From Cliona cf. orientalis (lineage: Eukaryota; Porifera; Demospongiae; Clionaida; Clionaidae), in contig OZ005707.1 in assembly GCA_963930775.1 (NCBI GenBank), forward strand, positions 1,364,001 through 1,428,000: a stretch of 64,000 bases of DNA, read 5' to 3'. Both the position numbers and the translations under genes were made by a program. Positions 45,001 through 56,567 of this stretch are shown piece by piece (positions within the stretch are counted from its first letter, which is position 1; every line of letters begins with the position of its first letter). The notes under the pieces are model-generated. The model was not told the origin of the DNA. It did not search any database and was given only the letters and a program-made list of their open reading frames with translations.

Positions 45001-48000
45001 TCCTTCTCTGCAAATGGCTGGTTTTTCTCGTGAAAGGCCATGGCGTTGACAGCTGCAGCTGTGACCAGGGGCTCGACGGGTGCAGGGTTCATCGAGCCAG
45101 ACGTTGGCGTTGGCGTTGGAGCACTGTCCACATCCTCCACCACTGGATGCCCTCGCTGGTGGGATGGTGTGTCTTGCTCCTTCTCTTTGCCATTACGAAG
45201 AAGCTGTGTGCATACGCCAAGTACATAAAAAGTAACTACACAAGCAATTTTAAGTTGCTATGTATACATCCTCCTTCTATTCTCTCTCCCTCCCTCTCTC
45301 TCCCTCCCTCCCCCTCTCCCCCCTCTCTCTCCCTCCTTCCCTCCCTCCCTCCCTCCCCTCTCTCTCCCTCCCTCCCTCCCTCCCTCCCCACTTCCTCTCT
45401 CTCTCCTTATCTTCTTATCTTCTCTCTTTTCTTCTTCTCTCTCCCCAACTTTTCTGTCACTCTCACAAACAAACTCACCAGAGCGTGCAGCTGCAGTAAT
45501 TCATTCTTGAACTGGCTCAGGCCAACCACCACTGCGTCCATGTCATGTGATATCCCCGAGTCAGCCAAGGACATCCTGTGACTGGCTGCCACGCCCCCTT
45601 CACCCATGGAATGGAACTCGCTCTCTTCTGGAATGCTATGGAAGGAGGTGGAACCGGAACGGACACGGATCTGGACACCTAAAGTGGGTGTGGTATGGGT
45701 GTGGTCAGTATAATATCTCCAAACAACATCACTGAAATCTGTAGCTATATATACAGTGTTGTAAGAACTGGGCGTGGCCTGGGGACGAGGCTTTGCACAG
45801 TGACTATTAAAATGTCCAGGAATGTACAAAATGTGAGAGCAATTGAATACTGGATAATTATGGAAGTAGCTCATCCCTGTAAATTATGAAATCTAAGAAT
45901 TTTAAGTACAGCATTAAAGAACAATCAACTTCAAATCTGCTACAAATCTTGTGGGTCGAGTTGAAGTATTTCACACCTCCTTGGCCAGCCTTTGATGCAA
46001 TAAAAGTGAGAAAATGGACTCCTTTTGTTGGCTGTATTCAAATCAGACGTGGTGTACAGTACATGCTGGGGTATGCAGTAGCAGCGGCAACTGAGGAATG
46101 TTGGCCTTGCTCACTGAAACAAGAATACCAGCCTACCTAGTACCTCAGTTTACTGATGGATGTTTGATATTTATGCTGACTAGAGCTACTTAAGCTTGTA
46201 CTTGGTAAATTCTTTATCTGCACACTCAGCGGTTTACTCTAGTAATTTGGATTTGTTATTGTCTCTCCTATTGTTTTATTGTTTCATGTACACAGTCAGC
46301 ACTAAACGAGGGGAGGAGGGGGAGGGATGGCCCTGGGGTGGACTAGGGGGGTGGATAGGATAATTATTAGCAAATTCCGGTAATGTTGTAGTATGACCGT
46401 GGATATGGTAAAGGGTCAACAAATGCTAGTGTACAATAACAGCCTACTGTATATCTTTCAAACTAAACAATGTGGTATGGATCTATAATGCCATATATGT
46501 ACATACTTTATTATAGGTATACTGAACAATACATTGCGGCTTGAACAATGCCCCTGAGGGCACTAGAGGATGTATTATCGTGTCAACAGCTTTATCGTTC
46601 TAGCGCCTTTTGTTTTTCATAATGTGCAGCTGCACAAGATCAGACTAACCAGACAGACTAATACAACAATACCCACTATTAATAAATGGATGTTCTACAA
46701 TAATAATTATTGCGTAATTTAATTGAATTGTGCATTCAACTTGATGACATCATCACCACTGTAAGATGATGCAATCTTATGTACCCTACACCTGTACCTA
46801 GACCTGCAGCCTATAATTACATAAGTAACGAATTCTGTGCAGGTGGAGCAAGCTAGTCTCTTTTGCGGTGAAAGGTCGAAGCTAATATTTTCTCCAAAAG
46901 CCTGCCGGTTATCAGCATAATGCTATTACAATCACTAATTAATTTTAAGGCTCCACCGCCCACTGAGATATAATTAGATTTTCAATAGATGGTGGTCAAA
47001 CGATAGAAGAAATAAGTGGCCACTACAGGGCCATAGATTTACCACAAGCGCTAAATTGATTACTATGTGTTCTACAGCATGGATCCATGGAGTCTATATT
47101 CTGAGGAGACGAGTGCATGCACGATCATTATAATTGACCAAAGCCTTGCTCCCCTGGTAGCACACACCTTTTGATGTGGTGTCGAGAGTTTGGACACAAA
47201 ATTAAAAAAATGTGTACAGTGGTTTGTAGCTCACTTAACTTGACAATGTGCAAAGAAACAAAAGCAGACCACTAACTCATAAATCCTTGTTATAGCTCTA
47301 GAGTACCTGACAATCTGAGAATTTTTTTGTCAAACCAAATGTTCCTAGTGAGCTGAAATCCACTGTGCCATGTCTATCATGATTATCATGATTTCAGTAC
47401 CTTGGAAATGGTCGACAGTTCGTTCGTGTTTCCGACTAAACCGCATTAAAACATACGTACGTGAATTGTGTCCGTGCATGCGCAATCATTTATAAATTGC
47501 GCGTCGAATACTATCCCGTAACCTTAAGTCACAGTGTTTAACAGGTGTATCGACAGATGCAATATTCCCTTTGCACGATACAGTCAGCAAATCCCGCAAA
47601 AAAACGAATGCAATGTCTGTCACATCTTCCACAGTTAAGCATCAGTGTGTAGTACACTTGCATACATGTACATTGTGCAATAATATTTCCTTTGATGTAC
47701 AGTCATATATTATACATGTACGTGCAATAATTATTCCCTTTGATGTAGTCAAGCGATCGCACCAAAAAGCAAGTAATTCCATGAGTATTATTGTACTTAT
47801 GGCCATTCATACTTTTGATGCTGTCAGCACTTCTCATACATTCACATGTATACACACACGTACAATGCATTGATGTGCTAAGGCTTTAGCTATACAGAAC
47901 CACTCTATAAGGTCATCCCTGAAATGAGGACACCTCTTTCAATCTGGGTACTTCACAAATCTACCCAAGGGTACTCTCAGTCTATATGGCTCTAAGGGTA

Positions 48001-51000
48001 ATAGAATTAGAAATTACAAGGCAAGATTTAGAAACACTGATATGCCTTGTACCATGTAATTACACATAAGTAGCCATCCAAGTACAAAGTTCATACGGCT
48101 AATATGCAAAATCCGTTGCTAGGTGACGGACTCAACTATACATTCTATATGGAGGCTACTGTGTTTAGTAGTTGCATATCACTCACACACACGTTAATTC
48201 AAAGTAGGCAAACAGTAATTCAAAGGGGTCAATATAAGGTAGTTAGGTTGAGTAGCAGTTAAGACAGCGTGTCTGAGAGTCGGTTGGTGTGGTATGCGCT
48301 GAAATTGAAATTTTAAGCTAAACTTGTACTGATCTGAGTACTCATTAATTTCTTGTGGAATGTGTGAGCTACATGTGGCACGTACATGTACATGTACGAC
48401 TTTATGCTTGCAAATTATATACATGTAGGACCTACCTAATTTCTTCTGGGGGGCAATGATCCTGGTCCCTGCGCTGGGGGGAAGCTGATCCACGGGGGTG
48501 CTGTACACCTCGTTCTCCATGTCCGCCTGTGAGAGAGAGTACGTGCGCGTCTGTACTTGTATGTCTTCGTTCTGAGTACTCCTCATCAACCTCTCGGGCT
48601 GCGAGAGGGCCCCTTGGCCAATCTGTGGAGGCCCGTAGCCCTGCGCGTGACCCATGTTCGACTGGTCGTAGCTCCTTCTTCCCGGAACTGGCCTCGCTGA
48701 TGACGTTAATGTGGAATGGGGATTGGGAACGGGAACACCACCCCCTCCGGATCTCGACGGGTGTTGGGCATGGACGTTTAGACTGGCCATATTAGGAACA
48801 CTGAAGCTGTTGGCAGCAGTGAGAGAGGAGAAGGATTTTAGATTTTGAGCTCTAGGGCGGATTTCGTCGGGAGAACGTGTACGTGGGACGATGGGGGGTG
48901 GGCGTTCACCACCAGCGAAGGTCATGTGATCCCCTCCTCCACCGGCTCCACGGGGGGTGGAGGAGAATCGGTCCGGAGGGGTGTGGTCTCGCTGGTTGTG
49001 GTGCACTGGAGACGAGTGGTGGTGCTGAGCGACAACGTAAGGCTTGGGGTCACTGACAGACCTCTGCTTGACAGAGCGAGGTTGGTAGCGCTCAGCTAGG
49101 GCCAGGATGACTCGCATTATGCCCTTTGAGTTACCCTCCAGGATGTCTAGTGAGGGAGGAAGGAGAGAGAGAGAGAGAAGAGGGAAAGGAGAGAGAGAGT
49201 GAGAGAGAGAGACAAGGAGGGAGGGAGAGAAAGAGGGAGAAAGAAAGAGAAAGAGAGGGGGGGAGAGACAGAGAGAGTGAGAAGTGAGGAGGAGTATTGG
49301 AAGAGAAAATTAGCGACATCTTTTATGAGCTAAAATGTGTCCAATTGTAATTTTGGCAACATACAAACGAGGTACAAAGAGCAATTACAAACACCTTCTG
49401 AAAGGAACACGCACATGCACATGTACATGTAACATGCATGTACACACCTAAGTACAGATCGCTCGCCACTACTATACTGCAAACAGGTACAACTTAATAA
49501 TATGATATGGTAAACACCTCATGCTTCACACACATGGAGCACACACAGAGGACACACACACACACACACACACACACCGATTTCTCACACGTCTTGGCTT
49601 CAAAAAGGAACATGGCATATTTGTGGGGGCATGTCTGAAGAAGTTAGCCAACAAAATTCACCAAAAGTTCGCTTTATTATATAAAAAATAACAAACCTTG
49701 GCCACGGTCTTCATGTGGCAAGCAGCCAAAAAAGACTAAAATTAATGTGACGTACATGTACTGAGGTGGAAAAACACACATATTCTATCTTGAGATAATA
49801 CCGCACACCCCCCCTCCCTCCCCCCACCAGACCTAACAAATTAATCTCTAAATTGAATTACGCTTTTGATGAGAACCAAGATGCCACCACGAATGACCCA
49901 CCCCTGGTTCTCATATGACACTAGTAGCCCTAAACAGCGTCCCCTTTGGCTAAGTAGTGTCCCAGCTCTGGCTGACTCTGCCCTTGCTAATGTACACGTA
50001 CAAGTGTTACAATGTACAAACTAACAAACAAACAGAAGATATTGTCTGTATTGCCGAGCAGATAATAATAATAATAATACGATACATACAAATCTCTCAT
50101 ACAAACATACAGTATACATGTACATGTACATGCACATAGGAGCATCACCCAAAACTGTTTATAGTAAATATGAGGAAAAGAGAGGAGAGAGGGAGGGAGA
50201 GAGAGAAAGAGGGAAGAGACTGGGGAGAAAGAGGAGAGAGGGAGGGAGAGAGAGAAAGAGCGAAGAGACTGGGGAGAGAAAGAGGAGAGAGGGAGGGAGA
50301 AGGGAGGGACTGGGAAGAGAGAGAGGAGAGAGGGAGGGAGAGAGAGAAAGAGGGAAGAGACTCTCACCTCTCAGAGCCTCTTGATGCAACATGACTCCAT
50401 CCACTCTGAGGAAACTCAGCGTCTTCTCGATGTTGTTCCGCCGGGCAGTGGATGTGGTCGGATAGTGGTCGATGTCATGCAACTCTACGTGCGCTGTATA
50501 CAAGAAAAGGATGCATTGCTACGTACATGTACATGTGTATGAGCATACATGTAATGATAACAATAGACATATCAAATATTGAGGCTATTAGGCATGCATA
50601 TATTAACATATCTGTACATGTACATGTGTACATACATGTATATACATGTACATGTAATATCTTGATTGGGGTGCACACGAGATGTAAATGCATAATCGAT
50701 CGAATGATTAAGGTCTTGCAGCTGTATGATCAGTTAGTGTGTCCCCTTTACATCGCAGTCGCTAGCCTACCAAAATTTGTAATCACCCACACCCCATGGT
50801 AGCAAGCAATTTGCCCAGATTGCTAGGTGATGGCCAACAAATGTGTACATTAGCCTTCCATCAGATACAACACTTCACACACACATGTACATGTGTATGC
50901 ATGTATGCATGTATGTATGTATGTACATGTAACTCAATATCTGGAGGAGATCAAGAGAGTATAAATATAAATATTTCACAGACCAGCTGGATGGACATGA

Positions 51001-54000
51001 CACTCCACATGGATAGCTAGACTGTCTGATTAAACGTCATCAAACTCATACGCTTTAATGTCTACATATCTTACACACGAGGAAAAGCATTCCACTCCCA
51101 TACACGCCTTCTCTAAACGAGACCACACCCCCTTTCTCTACCCTCTTTCTCTCTCTCTCTCTCGACTTTCTGAGAGATTCAGTACACGTACATGCACAAG
51201 ACCCAAAACTTGACTGTTTCATTTCTTCAAACTCTTCTATCTCCTCTGTGACACATCAACAACCCCAAGAATAAGAACAAATCAGCTAGCTCACTCACCG
51301 ACAATCTCGACGAGGTGGACAATGGTGGTGCCGTCTTGGATACCAGTCCTCAGGTCGGTGATGAGGGGCATTCCGGGTCTCCGCTTCAGGTAGTTGTTCA
51401 CCCAGGCTGCGTAGTCTTGAAGCTGCCTCTGTGAGTGTGTGTGTGTGGGGAGGGGGGGGGTGAAGTATGTGAAGGGGATGATGAAGAAAGAAAGCTACCG
51501 TTTCGTTCTCGTTTTCACACTGTTCAACAATCGTAGAATAGGAGACGGAACGATAACTTTTTATTGGCCACTACTGTATATGAAGGAGGTGATGAAGAAA
51601 GAAAGAAGGTACATTCCATAAGAGATGCTTATACTAAATGTAATGAGCACCAAAAACTAGGGTAGGCGGCACCTAAATATGTGGAGAGTTACACCAATAT
51701 ATACACCAGCATATTTGAGCCAAAGGGGTATACGCCCTTTGCAAAAACCATTGACTGGAATGTTAATTGCCTAGCTGCTAATAGCTGTCCTTTGACTCCA
51801 GCCTAGACAGCATCTCTGCTGCATGGTGCCTTGGTCAGGCTGAGGTGAGAAGAAAAACGATGAGTGCTTGTGTGGTGATAATTGGATCTGGTTTGGTCAG
51901 GAGGGAAGAGCCACAAAACAACCACTAAAGTGACAAAAGTGGTAGATGTGGTCGTGACCTCACTCTCACTCCCACTCTCCCTCTCTCTGTCTCTATCTCT
52001 CTCTCTCTCTCTCTTTCTCTTTCTCTCCCTCTTTCTCCACTCCCTTTCTTCTTCCCCTTCTCTCACACACATACACATATTACACGTACACCTGTTCCTT
52101 TCACATTCTCTCTCTCTCCAACAATTCTCTCTCTCCAATACCAGCAACAATAGCACTGCTCACAATAGCAACGGTGGCTCTAGTGCAGCTATCCACTTGA
52201 GGAATGAATAGACCTCACATGTGTGGGGGTCACCTTCTAGCAATTAGCCCACCACTTTAGATCTGGCAAGCACTGCTAGGGGTTCTGTATTTTGCAGTTT
52301 CCACAGAGGGTGGCCACCACTGCAGTAAGAAAGAGTGTACCCAATATCTCTATAACTGGTATGTGCATTGGCAGCATAGTTTTGCCATTTAGAGCTTATT
52401 GTGTTGGATTAGTATTACATGTCGAAGCTGATGCGTCTACTTTGGCAAGGCGCTAGACTGAAGACGTCTTTGTAGAGAAAGGTATGCAGACAGGCAAAGT
52501 ATGTTAATAATGGGAGAAGAAAGAAAGATAGGATAGGAGGAGGGTGAGTGAGAGGGAGGGGGGGGGAGAGAGAGAGAGAAGGAGAGTGAGAGAAAGGGAG
52601 AGAGGAAGCCCCTGGAGCACTGGCTCATAATAAAATTACGGTTGTTAAACTAATGGTATGTTTTTGATTGATAAGAGTATGCAAAAGTACACTTCGCTGT
52701 TAACACTTGTGATCATAACTTGGCTAATGCGGGATCAATGATCCGTGGAAAAATTTACAATTCCACTTCATAAACTTGGAAGAAATTTGTAGTAACACTC
52801 AGTGATGCAAAACCAACATGGATAGGTCACACATAATAATGCCCTATCTACACCCATCGCTCACACACATACATAAGCATAACCCATAACATGTTTCAAA
52901 TACAGTCTAGTAACTATTGCATAACATCAGTATACAGCAGCTGCACGAATACGATACATGTTTTTAGCTGTTGTATACATGTACATGTACATCTAGCTAC
53001 ATGTACATGTGTACACACAGGTACACTGCAGCCTAGCTTGCATTATACATTAACAGAGACTAATAAAAATAAATATACCTTGACTATATATAATAAACTT
53101 TATGGCACAATGAGCAGACAATTTTGCCGTTCAGAACTATGGATGGATATATCACATATTATTATGATCGTGATGTGGTTGTGCTATACTCTCTCTTCTG
53201 CATGGATACAAGGCCTCGGCTACAAATAGGACCTTGAAATGATAATAACAATAATTTGTATCTGGATTCCAGGATTAGCGATAATTATACAGCTAGAGAG
53301 AGAAGTTCACAAAATTCCCACCCATGCTCAGTAAGGCCCACTGTACTTTTGAGCTGTCCCTAAAGACTGTCTACAATAGACTGGTGAGTGGTTCGCTAAT
53401 GGTCTCTTGTGTGGCCTAATCTAATTATAGACTGTCTCCGTACCCACCTGGATTCTCGAAAAAATTCCACATAGTAAATATTGTAGTAATCGTCAGATGC
53501 AGAGGGATTTCCCCCTTTAGACAAGCTACCATGTGCCACGCTACTCGAGCTCATGCTGCAAACTATGCAACTAGATAGCAGTATATAGACGCATTACGAG
53601 ACGCAAATATTTGGCTTAAATTGTACAATGGAGAGAAACTTTCGACCAAGAATTAATGAAAACATGCCGAGAAAACTGTCGTGGGTTACAGGGATGTTAG
53701 CACCTATAATATTAATTACCACACTCACACACACACTCAGCCTATCGAGATTTGACGAATCATATAATATTATAGCATGCTCTCAATATTCGCTCTTGTT
53801 ACACAAGCCAAATGATACGAATACTAGCTAGCTAGGTCTAAGATGGAGTGGAATTTGTTTATAATGGTCACTCATTGGTGGAACAACTGAAACGAACACT
53901 GAGCTATAGCTAGCTACATGTATGACTGACTCATGGCAGATATCGATCACCCACAATGTTTATTATTACATCAAGCATAGGGAAGGGCAAGATCAATCTA

Positions 54001-54615
54001 GCGCTCAAGGATCGCAGATATAGTAGGCGCAGTAATCACATTAAGTATATCAATATTAGATCATTGTGTGAAATAATTGCAAGGTCCTGTAGTAGAACAA
54101 GATACGAAATTGCCACACAAATGAGCTGATACACTACACTTAATATTACATATGTTGCCTCAACAACCCTCCAGTCAACGGGTTAACCATATCCATGGAA
54201 CCTGTCCATGTATAATGGTCACCATCAGACCATAAAGGTTGAGAGGTACTTAATATATGGAGTTTGCCACTTGGAGTCAACGTACTTGAACTACTTAGCC
54301 ATTTGGCTATAAATATAATAAAAGGAGGCGGCTATTTTACATGGTGATCACTATTATACACAAGTTAGAAGTTAGACTGCACTATTTTGGACTAACGGAA
54401 GTGGACTGCTTGTGTTTTAGTGAAAGCGTCAGTGAATAGAAAGGAACAGAGATACATGCACTATTTACGCACACCTGCTAAAAGCTACAACATAGAGCCG
54501 GCCAATAGTGAAAACACGGCAGCATGATACACACACACTACCTATAGCTATTGTAGGCCTATTTGAAAACAATAGTAAGCTTGGTGATTATAGGAACAGA
54601 CTTAGAGGGGGGAGG

Positions 54616-54676
<61 letters not shown>

Positions 54677-56144
54677 GACTAAGTGATGAAAGCCTACATG
54701 CATCGTCCCGTGGTTTGCGGCACATGGCCCACTGTATGCCACCCTGGCCCAACTACATCCTATCAACTCACCCCAGAAAAAGCAGAACACAGTCGTGGGA
54801 TGTTCGCTGCATGTACGTACAAATTCATGTGGCATACAGCTGGTTTTTTTGAATGGCCAAACCCATTACCACTAATAGTGTGCACAAAGGACTCGAGAAT
54901 GTTCAAACAGGGATCAAATACACGCACATACGCAACACAAGCAGGGTATACCCAATCAAGTCATGGTGATACAGCATGCACGTACATGTAATACACCCTA
55001 CATGGATAGGATATCATATCTCGATCTAGTTCAAGCCTAGCATCACATATATAGCATCGTTCCCAGGATCTGTAATATTTTCAATGTGAAAAACCATCAT
55101 GGGAAGGCCGGGGTACAATGCTAGTCCTGTTCCCAGCTGTCCAGTGTGTAACGTCGAAAAGTTAGGGAGGGGGAGGAGGGGATAGGGTCCAGTAACGAGG
55201 CCAGTATCATATCCCAGATCTTCCCGGGACGTTAATTTTGTGAAAGGCTTCACGTAAAAGTTGGAAAGGCCTGAGTGCATGTTCAAGGCTAGCTAAAGCT
55301 TTGCGAACAATGCACTACTTTGTAATCGTTGGATAGCCACAAATGGGTCATCAGTTTCTTGGACAGCACTCTATGCCTTCAATCCTGAATCGATCACTAT
55401 GGAAACACACAATTCTGGATAGATCACTATGGAAACAGAGTAAAATTTTCCCCACTTAGTATTAATTAAGAGCTCCCACAGTGAGAATGTACAAGCACAG
55501 TAGAGTAGTACTGTAGTACTCCAGTACTACTGAGGTGTCCCTCAAGTAAATATTCATGATACTGGGCCTAAACCAAAATATGACAGAATTCATAGCTTCA
55601 GCTCAGATGGTGCGCAGCCAAGCTCAGTGCATAAACTCCAGCACCCACGGCTGGACTGGAAAGGGAGGGTAGAATTATGACAACAAACTTTAATAGGGAA
55701 ATCATGCCTCTAGTGCAGCTCTATGGAACAAAGGCTGGATGGGGAGTGACAGTAGATCACAGGTCTGAGCTGTGTTATTCAACTGATGCAAGCTGCAAAA
55801 TGCTAGGCACTTTGACACATCTACACCTCACTGGAGTGTGATCTACCATGTTGTTGATCCTGGCATACACGTTGGCAAAAGCTAAAAAGCTTACTGCGTA
55901 GGAGAATCGTCTGTTAGCCATACTAAATTAAACAAAATTATCTAGCACTTTTGGAACGCACCTTCTTCTCCGTGTCATCCGTCTTCCTTCTGTTCCACTT
56001 CAAGTTAGCCGCCAGCTTTGCCTTGAGGCCGCTTCTCTCTCCCCCTCCGTTGGCAGCGCTCTCGTACTGGCCGTCCCCGGCTAGGTGCTGATCGGCAGGT
56101 GGGGAATCCTTTTGGTAGTGCCTCGAATGTCGTTCGGTAGGCAT
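39098..56144 (-). CDS. DIXDC1: DIXDC1-like protein (CH domain, coiled coils, DIX domain)
   Basis: Twelve minus-strand exons: 55962-56144, 51299-51428, 50368-50493, 48436-49146, 45479-45678, 44994-45203, 42352-42567, 41094-41266, 40635-40719, 40229-40402, 39435-39727 and 39098-39287. Total 2691 nt in frame, 896 residues. The calponin homology domain spans about 62-160 (RQLQDYAAWVNNYLKRRPG ... GIMRVILALAERYQP). A Ser/Pro/Gly-rich linker of about 220 residues follows, then coiled coils at about 521-720. The DIX domain is 812-893 (TKVIYYMLGDKKETPYSTVV ... SWNGKILVWVAEK). Human DIXDC1 has the same order but is shorter (about 680 residues). Known relatives oligomerise through DIX with Dishevelled and Axin in Wnt signalling. 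Exon 1 is the least certain; it has a strong donor (AAG|GTGCGT) and the right phase. Exons 7 and 8 have dead copies at 28.8 and 24.7/27.7 kb. Confidence 0.9.
41010..44120. repeat. Duplication block A2 within DIXDC1 (pairs with 24670-30327)
   Basis: This holds the intact DIXDC1 exons 8 and 7 and introns 6-8. Similarity to A1 ends near 44120, inside intron 6, which would be the right breakpoint of the large tandem duplication. Confidence 0.85.
42570..42850. repeat. TG/AG-rich minisatellite in DIXDC1 intron 6
   Basis: GTGTGTGAGAGTGTG-type units repeat for about 280 bp next to the exon 7 acceptor. The equivalent region in block A1 is only about 60 bp long, so the array expanded or contracted after duplication. 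Confidence 0.85.
44121..44993. other. DIXDC1 intron 6 remainder
   Basis: Unique sequence beyond the duplication breakpoint. No nested gene is seen. A G-rich patch lies at 44869-44898. Confidence 0.7.
45204..45478. repeat. CT/CCCT-rich simple repeat filling DIXDC1 intron 5
   Basis: Nearly the entire intron between exons 5 and 6 is pyrimidine-rich on the plus strand (purine-rich on the coding strand). Part of it was copied with exon 6 to 4.39-4.56 kb. Confidence 0.8.
45679..48435. other. DIXDC1 intron 4
   Basis: A 2.76 kb intron. An 84-residue plus-strand frame at 45886-46140 has no recognised domain. The piece 47402-47517 is a diverged copy of 22203-22301 from upstream of Ig-E. No nested gene is supported. 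Confidence 0.65.
49151..49290. repeat. GA-rich repeat next to DIXDC1 exon 4 acceptor
   Basis: A purine-rich tract on the plus strand, so pyrimidine-rich on the coding strand directly before the CACTAG acceptor. It probably serves as an extended polypyrimidine tract. A short CA run lies further out at 49553-49576. Confidence 0.75.
50170..50362. repeat. Minisatellite of about 50-bp GA-rich units beside DIXDC1 exon 3
   Basis: Units of the type GAGGGAGGGAGAGAGAAAGAG followed by GGAAGAGACTGGGGAGA recur about four times. The array ends only a few bases from the exon 3 splice donor on the coding strand. Confidence 0.75.
51429..55961. other. DIXDC1 intron 1
   Basis: A 4.5 kb intron with simple repeats at 51950-52140 (CT), 52552-52612 (GA) and 54611-54673 (pure GA). 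A minus-strand frame at 53448-53554 (MSSSSVAHGSLSKGGNPSAS onward, ending at a strong AG|GTGGGT donor) could be an alternative first exon, but its splice phase does not fit exon 2. Nothing else coding is supported. Confidence 0.6.
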
Positions 56145-56567
56145 TTTTACTTGCAATGACGTCTGTCTGTCTGTCAGAGCGATCGCCAACGTTGACTGGC
56201 GTGTGTGGTGAGTGAGATAGATCGTACGCTACGCACTTTTTTAGTCAAGGTAGGTGGCTGGTCTGGTAGGAATACTTTCGAAGCAAATAGACAGTAGATC
56301 TTGGCAGAAAGATACACACTTGCTTGCTGCTGTACTGGCCTGGAAGCGTAAACACACGTGTGGCTTCCTTCCAATTAACCTAGCCCCGCCTACTCGTAAT
56401 TATACTGTTGCGCTTCTATTTAACCGAATCAATATTATTCAAAATTTCGTGCCACGTTAAAGTACACGTAAAACCAAACCACATGCATCCTCCGGTACCG
56501 GTGACTGTCACTGCATGTGCAGTACTCCATCCAGCCATATAGAGGACGGTGTTTATAAACAATAAAG
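56145..56567. promoter_or_regulatory. Divergent promoter region between DIXDC1 and LMAN1
   Basis: The 423 bp separating the two start codons of divergently oriented genes must hold both promoters if exon 1 of DIXDC1 is right. A GTCTGTCTGTCTGTC repeat (56161-56175) and a GGTACCGGTGAC stretch (56493-56504) are visible. No TATA box is obvious on either side. Confidence 0.5.

Noticed and set aside
45886-46140. 84-residue plus-strand frame in DIXDC1 intron 4
   Set aside because: Less repetitive than others and non-trivial in composition, but no domain, splice partner or second copy supports it.
48529-48795. Plus-strand frame opposite DIXDC1 exon 4
   Set aside because: Shadow of the Ser/Pro/Gly-rich coding exon on the minus strand.
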